A DNA stretch of 64,000 bases from Candidatus Bipolaricaulota bacterium (GCA_938084715.1 CALKES010000005.1:62001-126000), one strand, 5' to 3'; counted from the first letter of the stretch, positions 1-8,191 are shown. Notes: generated by a model not told the origin, from the letters alone. A program made the numbers and translations.

Positions 1-1416
1 GAGCACAGCCAAGGAGATGTGGTCCAGTTCAACCTTAGGGAGCGGCACCCGGACCCGCCGCACCAGGAGGAAGAGCCCGTACCCGGCCACCACCGCGGCC
101 AGTGCCTTCCCCCAGGTGGCGGGGGAGAGGACTCCAGGCAAGCTGGCCAACCCCCACGCCGAGAACCCCACCACCCCCATCCCCAGGAAGAGAACCCCGC
201 CCCACGCTCCGTGCCCCCGCGCGGGGTGCAGGAGGGGGAGGATCTTGCTGAACGAGGCTGCTGTCCCCACTCCAAGAAGGGTCAGCGCCCACGCGTACGG
301 GGAAGGAACGAGACCGCCGAGGAACTCCTTGGCCACGAACCCTGCCAACGGGGGCAGTCCCGCGATGGACCACGTCCCCAATGCCAGCCCCCACCCGGCG
401 GCACGGGGAAGGCGACCCGCCAAGTGGGGGATCTCTCGAACCCCCACTGCCTCTATTCCGCTTCCACCCGCATAGAACAGGAGGCCCTTGAACAGGCAGT
501 GGGCGATGGTGTAGTAGACGGCGCCGGCGAATGCCGGCCCGCCGAGGCCGAACCCGACAAGCATGTACCCGTACTGCGAGAGGATGTGGTAGGCAAGGAA
601 ACGCATCAAATCCCGCTCCCATAGGGCGTAGACCAACCCCCCGAACCCGGTGATGACCCCGAGGGCGGCCACCGCCGGGCCCACGGGAAGCGCCTCGCTG
701 AGCCGGGCCAGGGCGACGATCCCCATCTTCCCCGCCAGCCCAGCGAGGAGGGTCACCACCCCCACCGGAGCCAGGCGGTAGGCCTCGGGGAGCCAGAACC
801 CGATCAGGAACACCCCCGCCTTCACCGCTGTCCCCACCACGAGGAGGCTTGCCCCCACCCCCAGCGCCGGCGGGGCGAGACCGGGAGCGAGCTCGGCGAT
901 CTGGACGAGGGACAGCGTCCCCAGCTCCCCGTACACGAGTCCCAATCCGAGGAGGTACACGAGCATCCCCAGCGCGGAGAGGAGGAGGTAGCGCAGCCCG
1001 GCCCACACCGGCCGGGAGCGGAGATCGTAGGCGATGAGGATGGCCCCAAGCAGGGAACCGAGGTCGAGGAGGATGAACAGGTTGAACAGGTCCCGGGACA
1101 GAACGGTAGCCAGACACGTCCCGACAAGAAGCGTGACCAGCCCGTGGAACGTGGTCGAACGGTGCCGTTCGTGCCACCACGCGGCGGCGTGGACCAGGGG
1201 CGCCAGGGCCCAGAACCCAACGGCGAGGGTGTCCCCGGCGAGGGCGACCCCCCACGGGGGGCCGCCCAAGGTCCCCAAGGGGAACCCCGGGGCCCAGAGG
1301 AGGAGGGAGGCCCAGCCCCCGAGGATCGCGAGCAGCCCGGTCCCCCTCCCGGCCCCGAGCAGGCCCGCCACCCCGAGGGCGAGGTAGAGGAGGACCCCCG
1401 CCACCGCCGCCGTCAC
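1..1416 (-). CDS. mrpD: MrpD/MbhH-type proton-translocating antiporter subunit (partial)
   Basis: Large polytopic subunit of a multi-subunit cation/proton antiporter, homologous to NuoL/M/N. The frame stays open from a GTG at 1416 (complement) to the window edge, so the C-terminus is missing. It reads as many hydrophobic segments with antiporter-family traits: a charged loop with FNLFILLDLGS, a membrane-embedded Lys in VVGTAVKAGVF, and HCLFKGLLFYAGG with the conserved His and Lys. The start GTG overlaps the stop of the MrpC gene (GTGA), so it is the last visible gene of the operon. A longer open frame over 35-1255 on the same strand is a shadow. Family is secure; MrpD versus NuoN-like naming rests on operon position. 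Confidence 0.88.
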   Translation of the reverse strand, partial: MTAAVAGVLLYLALGVAGLLGAGRGTGLLAILGGWASLLLWAPGFPLGTLGGPPWGVALAGDTLAVGFWALAPLVHAAAWWHERHRSTTFHGLVTLLVGTCLATVLSRDLFNLFILLDLGSLLGAILIAYDLRSRPVWAGLRYLLLSALGMLVYLLGLGLVYGELGTLSLVQIAELAPGLAPPALGVGASLLVVGTAVKAGVFLIGFWLPEAYRLAPVGVVTLLAGLAGKMGIVALARLSEALPVGPAVAALGVITGFGGLVYALWERDLMRFLAYHILSQYGYMLVGFGLGGPAFAGAVYYTIAHCLFKGLLFYAGGSGIEAVGVREIPHLAGRLPRAAGWGLALGTWSIAGLPPLAGFVAKEFLGGLVPSPYAWALTLLGVGTAASFSKILPLLHPARGHGAWGGVLFLGMGVVGFSAWGLASLPGVLSPATWGKALAAVVAGYGLFLLVRRVRVPLPKVELDHISLAVL

Positions 1417-1784
1417 CGGCTCCCTCCTAAGCGTTCCGGCCACTCCCCCTCCTCCCGCTCCAGGCGCCGCACGTCCTGGGTGCGACGGCTCTCGGTGAGG
1501 AAGATCACGTACACGAGGGCGAGGGCGAGGGTGGCGAAGTCGATCACAATCGCGGTGAGGACCAGGGCGTGGGGGAGAGGGTCGGCCGATGGGCCCGGCC
1601 CCAGGCCGGCGATCGGCGGCCGGGCCCCGGGGCGGTGGGCGAGGGAGACGAGGAACAGGACCGCCCCGCTCGCCCCCACGTTGAGCCCAAGGAGCTTCCA
1701 GATGAGGTTCCGCCGGACGATCAGGGTCCACAGCCCCAGGCCCACCAGGGCGATCGCCAGCGCTGCCCCCGCCAGGCCCTCCAT
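1413..1784 (-). CDS. mrpC: MrpC/MbhG antiporter subunit (NuoK-like)
   Basis: Small membrane subunit of the Mrp/Mbh antiporter, 123 residues, homologous to NuoK. Three hydrophobic segments lie at about residues 5-22, 30-50 and 72-97. The typical MnhC signature is visible in the first two (LIVRRNLIWKLLGLNV), and the third carries ALVLTAIVIDFATLALALV, which matches the NuoK/MnhC third helix with its acidic residue. The stop of the upstream MrpB-type gene directly abuts this start, and its own stop overlaps the next gene by four bases, so translation is probably coupled. The length is normal for the family. Confidence 0.9.
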   Translation of the reverse strand: MEGLAGAALAIALVGLGLWTLIVRRNLIWKLLGLNVGASGAVLFLVSLAHRPGARPPIAGLGPGPSADPLPHALVLTAIVIDFATLALALVYVIFLTESRRTQDVRRLEREEGEWPERLGGSR

Positions 1785-2423
1785 CTACACCTCCCCCCGG
1801 GAGAGGGCGAACCGGTGGAGGACGACCCACGCCCCGATCGCCACCTCCACCGCGATCAAGAGGTTGGCGGCGATGAAGTAGGCGGTTCCCCTCCTTCCCA
1901 GGAGGAGGAGCGCTCCCGCCAGGGCGAGGATCACGACGATTGACCCGTACTCGGCCCACTCCAAGGTGGGCTCGCGGAGCTCCGCGCTCAGGCGCTCGAC
2001 CCCCTTGGCGAGGGCGAGGAGGAGGAGCGCCGTGCCGAGGATCGCCCCCGCCGGGAAGCCGCCTCCGGGGCCGAGGTGGCCGCTTGAGGCCACGTAGAGG
2101 GCGAAGACGGCGGCCGGCCCGAGGAGGAGGTCGGCCGAGCGCCGGAGGAGAGGCGTCTCCGCCACCGGGGGCAGGGGCTCCTCCCACCGCAGGCGCCGGA
2201 GCCCCAGCTTCACCCCGGCGATCGTCATCGCGTAGACGAGGATCTCAAACAGGGTGTCCCACAGCCGAACCCCGAGCACGATCGTCGCCACCACGTTCTT
2301 CGCCCCCCATGCCTCCGCCACCTCCTCCCCCCCGGGGACCCCGGGGCGGGGGAAGATCCCGCTGACCCCCAGGCCGAGGAGCCCGAGGAGGAGGGCCAGG
2401 GCGACGGCGGCGAGGGCTCTCAT
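1785..2423 (-). CDS. mrpB: MbhE-MrpB fused antiporter subunit
   Basis: Membrane subunit of 212 residues. Residues about 1-75 look like an MbhE-type segment: an N-terminal helix, a Pro/Gly-rich loop, then NVVATIVLGVRLWDTLFEILVY, as seen in MbhE and the MrpA C-terminus. Residues about 90-205 match MnhB/MrpB, with SSGHLGPGGGFPAGAILG and several helices. In archaeal Mbh/Mbs clusters these are two separate genes (E and F); here they are one frame. It overlaps the MbhD-type gene upstream by four bases (ATGA) and abuts mrpC. The MrpB assignment is firm; the MbhE label for the N-terminal part is an inference from motif and gene order. Confidence 0.85.
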   Translation of the reverse strand: MRALAAVALALLLGLLGLGVSGIFPRPGVPGGEEVAEAWGAKNVVATIVLGVRLWDTLFEILVYAMTIAGVKLGLRRLRWEEPLPPVAETPLLRRSADLLLGPAAVFALYVASSGHLGPGGGFPAGAILGTALLLLALAKGVERLSAELREPTLEWAEYGSIVVILALAGALLLLGRRGTAYFIAANLLIAVEVAIGAWVVLHRFALSRGEV

Positions 2424-3232
2424 CCCACGTACCTCCGAACGAGCTCCGCCAGTTCTCCCGACGCCTCCAGTTCAGCGAGAAGTTCGTTCAACGCCTCCAA
2501 GAGGTCGGTCTCCCCGGGGGCGAGGGCGAACCGGAACGCGGTGGCGCCGTGGTCCGCGGTCTCCGTGGGGGCGACATCCCCGTGGAGGGTCCACTGGTGG
2601 AGGTGGAGGAGGTCGGTCACGGCCCCGCCCACCTCGCCACGGGCGAGGGCGCCGCCAAGCTCCTGGTGGTCCTCGTAGGTCCGGCCGGTGGGCGGGAGGT
2701 GGTCCTGGCCCTGGTCCCCGGCCACCGCCCCCACGGGCCCGGGGCCGAGACGCACGGTGGCCAGGCGGGTGGCGAGGATGGGCCGGGAGAGGAGAAGCCC
2801 TTCCCCATACCGGGCGAGGAACCCCCCGGCCCCGACGTCGGCCTCCCCGGCCCGGAGGAGGCGGGGGATCTCGGCCCGGGGAACCCACAGGACCTCGAGG
2901 TCCCGGTGGAGCCGGCGGGCAAACTGGGACAGGATCTCCCACTCCAGCCCCGTGATCCGCTCCCCATCCTGGTGGAGGAGGGGATGGGTCTCGGCGGCGA
3001 CCACGGTGAGCTTCCCCGTTCGGCGGAGTGCCAGGAGGTAGATGAACGTGACGAGCCCGAACCCGACGGCGGCCTGGGTCAGGGCGACGTCGGGGGCGGC
3101 GAGGAAGAGGTACATCCCGGCGAGGGCGAGGGAGTGGGCCCCGACCCCGATCACGCCCCACAGGAGCCGGCGCTGGGTGAGGGCGAACACGGCCAGGGCC
3201 AGGGCAAGAGCGGCGAACAGGATCGTGCCCAT
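2420..3232 (-). CDS. MbhD-like membrane segment fused to a solute-binding-protein-like domain
   Basis: 270 residues in two parts. Residues 1-75 hold three hydrophobic helices ending in ALTQAAVGFGLVTFIYLLAL, the DUF4040/MbhD signature corresponding to part of the MrpA C-terminus. From residue 76 the protein is soluble and resembles family-3 periplasmic solute-binding domains: a beta strand GKLTVVAAETHPL, then ITGLEWEILSQFARRL, LEVLWV, AGEADVGAGG and a C-terminal LLEALNELLAELEASGEL-type helix, in the order of an amino-acid-binding or MltF-type domain. Some strands are atypical, so ligand binding is uncertain. It sits between MrpG and MrpB in a tight operon. The fusion is read directly within one open frame; its function (sensing a ligand or docking a partner) is inference. 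Confidence 0.75.
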   Translation of the reverse strand: MGTILFAALALALAVFALTQRRLLWGVIGVGAHSLALAGMYLFLAAPDVALTQAAVGFGLVTFIYLLALRRTGKLTVVAAETHPLLHQDGERITGLEWEILSQFARRLHRDLEVLWVPRAEIPRLLRAGEADVGAGGFLARYGEGLLLSRPILATRLATVRLGPGPVGAVAGDQGQDHLPPTGRTYEDHQELGGALARGEVGGAVTDLLHLHQWTLHGDVAPTETADHGATAFRFALAPGETDLLEALNELLAELEASGELAELVRRYVG

Positions 3233-3238
3233 GCCCCG

Positions 3239-3523
3239 CTACTCCCCCCGGGCGCGCTCCCCTTGGACGAACGCGCCCTTGGCGATGGCGTGGGTCGACA
3301 GAGGCCCGGTGAAGAGGAGGAAGAGCCCGAGGAGGACAAGGATCCCCCCCGTGGCCTCCCACCCGCAGGAGACGGCGAGCCCGGCGAGGAAGACGAGGCT
3401 TCCCCCGGTATCCCCCACCCCGGCGGCCTGGAGCCGCTCGTACGGGCCCCGGAACCGGAAGAGCCCCAGCCCCCCGAGGAAAAGGAGGGCGAGGCCCAAG
3501 GAGAGAAGGGCGGTCCCGATCAC
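3239..3523 (-). CDS. mrpG: MrpG/MbhC antiporter subunit
   Basis: Small antiporter subunit of 94 residues. The GTG at 3523 was chosen because it gives the normal MnhG N-terminus (VIGTALLSLGLALLFLGG) and overlaps the MrpF stop (GTGA); the frame is open further upstream, but that part lies inside mrpF. Three hydrophobic helices and the family signature GLFRFRGPYERLQAAGVGDT are present, followed by a second helix pair and a short charged tail. Six bases separate it from the next gene. Confidence 0.88.
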   Translation of the reverse strand: MIGTALLSLGLALLFLGGLGLFRFRGPYERLQAAGVGDTGGSLVFLAGLAVSCGWEATGGILVLLGLFLLFTGPLSTHAIAKGAFVQGERARGE

Positions 3524-3771
3524 CGCTGCCCCCGTTCCGCGAACCGAGCCACAAGGACCGTACCCACGAACCCCAGGACCGCGTAGGCCAGGGCCACGTC
3601 GAGGAGGATCCCCTGGCCGGCGAATGCCGCCTCCGCGGCCAGGGCTAGGGCAATCCGCACGTTGAGGGAGGAGGCGGCGGTGAGGCGGTCCCACACCGTG
3701 GGCCCAGCCCACAGCCGAACGAGGGGGGGGACCGCCGACAGGGCCAGGGCCGTGAGCACAGCGGCCTTCAT
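3520..3771 (-). CDS. mrpF: MrpF/MbhB antiporter subunit
   Basis: Membrane subunit of 83 residues. It has three hydrophobic helices and the MnhF signature RLWAGPTVWDRLTAASSLNV (conserved Gly-Pro-Thr, Asp-Arg). The start ATG overlaps the MrpE stop (ATGA). The open frame continues much further upstream across mrpE and nfeD, but this is a shadow caused by high GC. The length is normal for the family. Confidence 0.88.
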   Translation of the reverse strand: MKAAVLTALALSAVPPLVRLWAGPTVWDRLTAASSLNVRIALALAAEAAFAGQGILLDVALAYAVLGFVGTVLVARFAERGQR

Positions 3772-4247
3772 CCCCACAGACCCCCGAGGAGGCGCTGCAG
3801 GAAGTCCATCCCGGGCAAGGAGATCCCCGCCGGCCGGTGGAGGGTGTGAACGTAGGCCGCGTCCTCCTCCACGAGGAGGGCGATCGTGCCCGGGGTGACG
3901 GTGATCGCCCATAGAAAAAGGAGCTTCCCCATCTCCGAGCGCCCCTGAAGGGGGATCGCGAGGATCCCCGGCTCCACCCGGCCGGTGACGACGGCCCACC
4001 CCGTGAGGGCGACGCTCCGAACCACCAAGGCCGTCACCGTGAGGGCGAACGCGGCCCAGAGGTCGAGGCGGAGCCACGCCCCCAACGGGAAGCGGAACGG
4101 GAGGATCCCCGCCGCAGCGGCGAGGAGGGTCGCGGCGGGGAACGCGGCTCCCACCAAGGCCACCGGCCACGGCGGCCCCCGCCAGAGGAGGACCCACATC
4201 CCCCACAGGAGCCCTCCGACCACAGCCGCTGCAGTCCACCTGGCCAT
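3768..4247 (-). CDS. mrpE: MrpE/MbhA antiporter subunit, first gene of the operon
   Basis: 159-residue membrane subunit of the antiporter. Two or three N-terminal helices are followed by the MnhE core: a helix around SVALTGWAVVTGRVEPGIL, then LFLWAITVTPGTIALLVEED with the conserved TPGT, and the AYVHTL strand. The promoter is the divergent leaderless type: -10 TATACT on the minus strand at 4256-4261, eight bases before the ATG. There is no room for a Shine-Dalgarno site. It heads the E-F-G-D-E/B-C-D operon and is divergent from nfeD. Confidence 0.9.
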   Translation of the reverse strand: MARWTAAAVVGGLLWGMWVLLWRGPPWPVALVGAAFPAATLLAAAAGILPFRFPLGAWLRLDLWAAFALTVTALVVRSVALTGWAVVTGRVEPGILAIPLQGRSEMGKLLFLWAITVTPGTIALLVEEDAAYVHTLHRPAGISLPGMDFLQRLLGGLWG

Positions 4248-4255
4248 CGAACAGG

Positions 4256-4261
4256 AGTATA
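4256..4261 (-). promoter_or_regulatory. -10 element of the antiporter operon (leaderless)
   Basis: TATACT on the minus strand, eight bases before the mrpE ATG. A transcript starting about seven bases after the hexamer would begin at or next to the start codon. No clear TTGACA-like -35 is seen. Confidence 0.65.
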
Positions 4262-4306
4262 GCGGGCTGTGTCCCCGTTCCCGAGGAAGAGAGGATCAAG
4301 GGTTGG

Positions 4307-4312
4307 TACAAT
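4307..4312 (+). promoter_or_regulatory. -10 element of nfeD (leaderless)
   Basis: TACAAT eight bases before the ATG at 4321. It is divergent from the antiporter promoter, the two -10 boxes lying 45 bases apart. Confidence 0.65.
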
Positions 4313-4320
4313 GAGCCACG

Positions 4321-5586
4321 ATGCGGCGGGAGCTTGTCCTCGTTCTTGCCGGTCTTGCCTTCTCCCTCCTCGGGGCGGGGGAGGTGGTGCGCCTCTCCCT
4401 TGACGGGTCCGTCAACCCGGCGACGAGCGGCTATGTCGTGCGGGGCCTGGGGGAGGCGGCGCGCCGGGGGGCCACCCTCGTCGTCCTCGTCCTCGACACC
4501 CCCGGGGGCCTGGACTCCGCGATGAAGGAGATCGTCGAGGCGATCCTCGCCTCGCCCGTTCCCGTGGCCGTGTGGGTCGGGCCGCCCGGGGCGAGGGCCG
4601 CCTCGGCGGGGACGTTCATCCTCCTCGCCGCCGACGTCGCGGCGATGGCCCGGGGGACAAGCACCGGCGCCGCCCACCCCGTGGCCCTGACCGGGGACGG
4701 GGGCCGGGCCGACGACCCCGTGGTCCAGAAGGCCGTGAACGACGCGGCGTCCCGGATCCGGTCCCTCGCCGAGCTCCGGGGTCGGAACGCGGACTGGGCC
4801 GAGCGGGCGGTGCGGGAGTCGGCGACGGTCACGGCGGTCGAGGCCCTCGACCTCAGAGTGATCGACCTCCTCGCCGACTCGTTCCCGTCCCTCCTCTCGT
4901 CCCTGGACGGCTATCGGCTTCGGGATGGGCGGGTCCTCCGCACGGCCGGCCTCCCCGTGCGCGAGATCGGGATGACGGTGCGGGAGCGGCTGTTCTCCTA
5001 CCTCGCTGACCCCAACCTCGTCTACATCCTCCTCCTCCTCGGGATCTACGGCCTCATCTACGAGTTCTTCACCCCGGGGATCGGAATCGGCCTTGTGGGA
5101 GGGGGGATTTCCCTGATTCTGGCACTCCTCGGGCTCCAGGTTCTGCCGGTGAGCGTCGCCGGGCTGGGGCTGGTCCTGTTTGGGGTTCTCCTCATGGTGC
5201 TCGACGCTCTGGCCTCCACCGAGGGAATCCTCACCGTGGGGGGGGTGGTGAGCTTGGTTCTCGGGTCGCTTTCCCTGTTTGAGCTTGAGGGCACGGGCTT
5301 GCGGCTGTCGTGGATCACGGTGGGGGCCACCGTGGGGACGCTGACCGTGATCTTCCTGTTTGTGGCCTCCAAGGGGCTCTTGGCCCAGCGGAGGCGGCCG
5401 CGGCCCCTCACGACGATGGTGGGGCTCGAGGGCGTGGCCAAGGACGACCTCCTGCCCGAAGGGTGGGTTCTCGTGAAGGGCGAGTACTGGCGGGCGCAAG
5501 CCGAGGGCGGGCCCGTCCGAAGGGGGGATCGGATCCGGGTCGTGGGGGAGGCGAAGGGGCGCCTCACCGTCCGCCGGGCAGACTAG
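4321..5586 (+). CDS. nfeD: NfeD/ClpP-class membrane-bound serine protease
   Basis: 421 residues. It has an N-terminal signal/helix (about 5-20), a ClpP-like protease domain (22-220), four helices (about 230-355) and a C-terminal NfeD OB-fold (350-420). The catalytic Ser/Lys dyad of the stomatin-partner proteases is visible: Ser95 in RAASAGTFI and Lys137 in VVQKAVN, close to Ser97/Lys138 of the archaeal homologue PH1510. VVLVLDTPGG matches the oxyanion-side motif. Such proteases cleave stomatin-like proteins in membrane quality control. No stomatin gene lies next to it here, unlike the common nfeD-stomatin pair. Start ATG is supported by the leaderless -10 at 4307. Confidence 0.9.
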   Translation: MRRELVLVLAGLAFSLLGAGEVVRLSLDGSVNPATSGYVVRGLGEAARRGATLVVLVLDTPGGLDSAMKEIVEAILASPVPVAVWVGPPGARAASAGTFILLAADVAAMARGTSTGAAHPVALTGDGGRADDPVVQKAVNDAASRIRSLAELRGRNADWAERAVRESATVTAVEALDLRVIDLLADSFPSLLSSLDGYRLRDGRVLRTAGLPVREIGMTVRERLFSYLADPNLVYILLLLGIYGLIYEFFTPGIGIGLVGGGISLILALLGLQVLPVSVAGLGLVLFGVLLMVLDALASTEGILTVGGVVSLVLGSLSLFELEGTGLRLSWITVGATVGTLTVIFLFVASKGLLAQRRRPRPLTTMVGLEGVAKDDLLPEGWVLVKGEYWRAQAEGGPVRRGDRIRVVGEAKGRLTVRRAD

Positions 5587-5681
5587 CCCTCCTTTTCCCC
5601 TCGCCGAGGAGGGGAGCGATGACCGTTTTCGGCCGTCACCGCAGGGCGGGAAGCGCTAGCTCTACTTCGCTTTGGGGTCGG

Positions 5682-6077
5682 TCAGTCCTTCTTCTCCTCT
5701 TCGGCAAGCCACTCCCGAATCTTCGCCTTGATCCTCTGCTCGATCTTCGTTCCGAGCTCGTCCCAGTCCACCTCTTCGCTTGTGCCGGCCCAGCGGGCAA
5801 GCCGTCGCTTGATCCGCCGCTCCACCTCCCGATCCACCTCTTCCCGGTGGCGCTCCCGGAACCACGCCCGGCGGAACTGCCACCGCACTCCGATCCCGGT
5901 CCAGGCGAAGAGGAGGATGAGCATGAACCACAGCCCGCAGGTCTGAAGGTAGGAGAGGGGTTTGGCGAGCTGGAGGTACCCGGCGACGATGCTGTTCCAG
6001 AGGGTCATGATGACCCAGGAGAAAAAGAAGAACGCCGCCACCCCGCCCCCCGCAACCAACCTCGAAAACAGCCGCAT
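5682..6077 (-). CDS. Small membrane protein with charged coiled tail, unknown function
   Basis: 131 residues, family not recognised. Two hydrophobic helices (about 8-30 and 45-65) are followed by a strongly charged, probably helical cytoplasmic tail rich in Arg/Glu (RREW, EEVDREVERRIKRRL, KIEQRIKAKI). ATG 6077 was chosen because a good Shine-Dalgarno AGGAGG lies about eight bases upstream. A -10-like TAGAAT (minus strand, 6101-6106) implies a leader of roughly 17 bases. It is convergent with nfeD. Real because of its composition and clear start signals; function unknown. Confidence 0.6.
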   Translation of the reverse strand: MRLFSRLVAGGGVAAFFFFSWVIMTLWNSIVAGYLQLAKPLSYLQTCGLWFMLILLFAWTGIGVRWQFRRAWFRERHREEVDREVERRIKRRLARWAGTSEEVDWDELGTKIEQRIKAKIREWLAEEEKKD

Positions 6078-6363
6078 CGGTTCCACCTCCTTTGACTTCC
6101 ATTCTATCGGGCCCCCGCGACCCGGTCCGCCTCTTGTTGGCGATACCGCGGGCTATTCCGAGTTGGCAGCGGGCCGCTCGCGGCTGGTTGTGGGCACACC
6201 TTTCCATAAGGCGGCGCTTCGCCTTCGCATGAGAGCCGTGGTCGGGCTACCTGTGCCGGGTAGCGTCGCAGACTTAGAGAAGGCACACCTTGGAGGGCCG
6301 GACGACCTGACGAGCCTTGCCCTGTCAGAGGCTTTTCGTAAGACCACAACGGAGGAGGCCGAT

Positions 6364-6825
6364 ATGCAGTTCAAACTGTTTCGATTCCAAACGGTTGTCG
6401 CTGCGGTCATCACACTGGATCTTGCTGGCTCAGGTCTATGTGTAGCCACCAACGCGGCGTATACGCCAGCGGAGTTCCCGATAAACGTTGAATTTCTTGA
6501 GGGTCACAGTGGAGATGTTATCGTAGAAGGGGTCCTTTTCAGAGCGCAATACGGAGTCCTTGTTCATACAGGCCCATGGATTGCATACGTTCTTTCTACT
6601 CTCGACAGGCTTGACTTGTCTGCACCGCCCACATTTCAGTGCTCTCAGCTGTTAACGCCAGATCATGAAAAGTGGTTCCCGGTTTGGTTTCTGGAGGTGT
6701 GGAACACGTCAGTGTCAGAGAGCGATCCCCCAAGCTATATCGTAAGCGTGCACTATTTCATCCCGAAGTCTACCATAACATTCTGTTTGTGGTGTGGTCT
6801 CGCTGGCGATGAAGGGGGGTTGTGA
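6364..6825 (+). CDS. Orphan secreted or membrane-anchored protein, probably acquired
   Basis: 153 residues, no recognised family. The N-terminus (FRFQTVVAAVITLDLAGSGLCV) looks like a signal peptide or helix. The rest is beta-rich with aromatic residues and three Cys. Base composition is visibly less GC-rich than the flanks, with many A/T third positions, unlike the genes around it. An AGGAGG-like stretch (ggaggagg) lies just before the ATG. It borders a patch of decayed transposases, so horizontal acquisition is the likely origin. It could instead be a remnant of a larger gene. Confidence 0.45.
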   Translation: MQFKLFRFQTVVAAVITLDLAGSGLCVATNAAYTPAEFPINVEFLEGHSGDVIVEGVLFRAQYGVLVHTGPWIAYVLSTLDRLDLSAPPTFQCSQLLTPDHEKWFPVWFLEVWNTSVSESDPPSYIVSVHYFIPKSTITFCLWCGLAGDEGGL

Positions 6826-6997
6826 AGTGTCATTTCGTTGAGAGTACGCGATTGCAGGCGCGGGGGTAGAGTCCCGGGACGTGGTGTAGATCCGGAGGTC
6901 TGAGGGCGTGTGCGTAGGCGCGGCGGCCTTGACGAGGAGGCACCGGAGGGTTCCCTGGGAGCAGTCTCAACGGGAAAAGGAGGAACCCAAACCTAAC

Positions 6998-7245
6998 CCT
7001 GCGTGAGGATCGCCCTTAAGGAGCTCCGGCGCAAGTCCAAGGACCCTGAAGGAGGGTCTTGTCCTCCTCGTCCAGGAGCTCCTTGGAAGCGGAAGTGAAG
7101 GAGAAGACCGGGGGCTGGGCGGCACGAGCGAACGAGGAGCCGGCACGCGTACCGCAACGGCTACCGCCCCAGGAGATGGGACACCCGGGTGGGCACGGTG
7201 ACGCTCCGGATCCCCAAGCTCCGGCGGGGGAGTGTCGTGGGCCAA
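6998..7245 (+). pseudogene. Remnant of an IS256-family transposase (N-terminal part)
   Basis: Three short frames together read like the start of an IS256-type (mutator) transposase. They are ALKELRRKSKDPEG near 7000, then LEAEVKEKTGG near 7085, then ERTRSRHAYRNGYRPRRW followed by DTRVGTVTLRIPKLRRGS around 7126-7235. The pieces lie in different frames and the catalytic DDE region is absent. It abuts the end of an oppositely oriented transposase remnant, which suggests one insertion truncated the other. Confidence 0.6.
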
Positions 7246-8024
7246 GAGATCGTTACCCCCCCTGGGGGCCCAGTTGGCACTGATCCAATCGAGGACAGAG
7301 GCAGGAAGAGGGCGAACTCCCGGGGCAGATCGGGCCCAAGCTCCCGCAGCACCTGGAACGGTGGTTTCCCGTTCATCCCCTCTCTGTGGTGAGTGCGGCC
7401 GCCCCCAGTTGTAGTAGTCGATCCCCCCGCAGCCACAGCATCACCAGTCCCATGAACCCCAGCCCGTTGGGAGGGCGATCTCGTGGCTCCAGGCCAGGAA
7501 ACGCACCCTGGTCCGCCCCTCGAGGGACGTCCACGGGTACCGGGGAAGCTTCCGCTTCGCCCGATGATCCCAGAGCTTCGTCCCCAGGCGCCCCCGTTCG
7601 AGCAAGCCCTTGACGTCCACCTGGCGAGGGCAAACAGCCGATCCTCCTCCCACGCCCAGTGCGCGGGGTAGAACATCTTCCCCTTCGGCTTGCGCCCCGT
7701 GAACCCGTTCCGACGGAGGATGGGGCGGATCGTGTGGGGGGACAGAGCGAGCCCCTTCTCCTGACCCAGGTACCAGGTGAGCCTCTTCCGGCCGTAGTCG
7801 GTGGCCTTCTTCGCTTCGACTACAACTTCCTCGGTCTGGGCTTGGGTCCGGCTGGGGGAGCAGTGGGGACGACGAGACCGGTCGCCCAGACTCTTCACTC
7901 CATCGGCGCGGTAGCGCTCAACCCACTTTCGGACGACGTTCCGCGAGGTTTGCCATTCGATGGACGTCTGGACCAGCTGTACCCATGCCGCCCCCCCTTC
8001 ATGCCCTACGCCTCCCTTAGGCAT
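7246..8024 (-). pseudogene. Frameshifted IS481-like DDE transposase
   Basis: It begins at an ATG at 8024 with a Shine-Dalgarno AAAGGAGG upstream. Residues 1-165 are intact: a helix-turn-helix/winged part (TSRNVVRKWVERYRADGVKS, then RSRRP) and the linker before the integrase core (LSPHTIRPILRRNGF). After FALARW (near 7630) the sense continues in another frame as DVKGLLERGRLGTKLWDH, and later as DYYNWGRPHSP typical of the transposase C-terminus. At least two frameshifts and a missing middle section make it inactive. No terminal inverted repeats were identified. Confidence 0.6.
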
Positions 8025-8191
8025 GATCCCCTGCCCCTACTCCTCCTTTCCCTGGCGCCAAGCTCTCTTAAGAGGAGCACCGCCTGCTTTCAACCCCCTC
8101 CTCACCAACCCCTCCGCCCGGTACCGATCTTCTGGTGCACAAAGAACTGATTGTTAACAGAGCCCCGCGCCCCGCTAAGCTAATATGAGAA

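Noticed and set aside
35-1255. Long minus-strand open frame of 406 codons over the MrpD region
   Set aside because: Arg/Pro/Gly-rich shadow; the neighbouring frame reads as a clear antiporter subunit.
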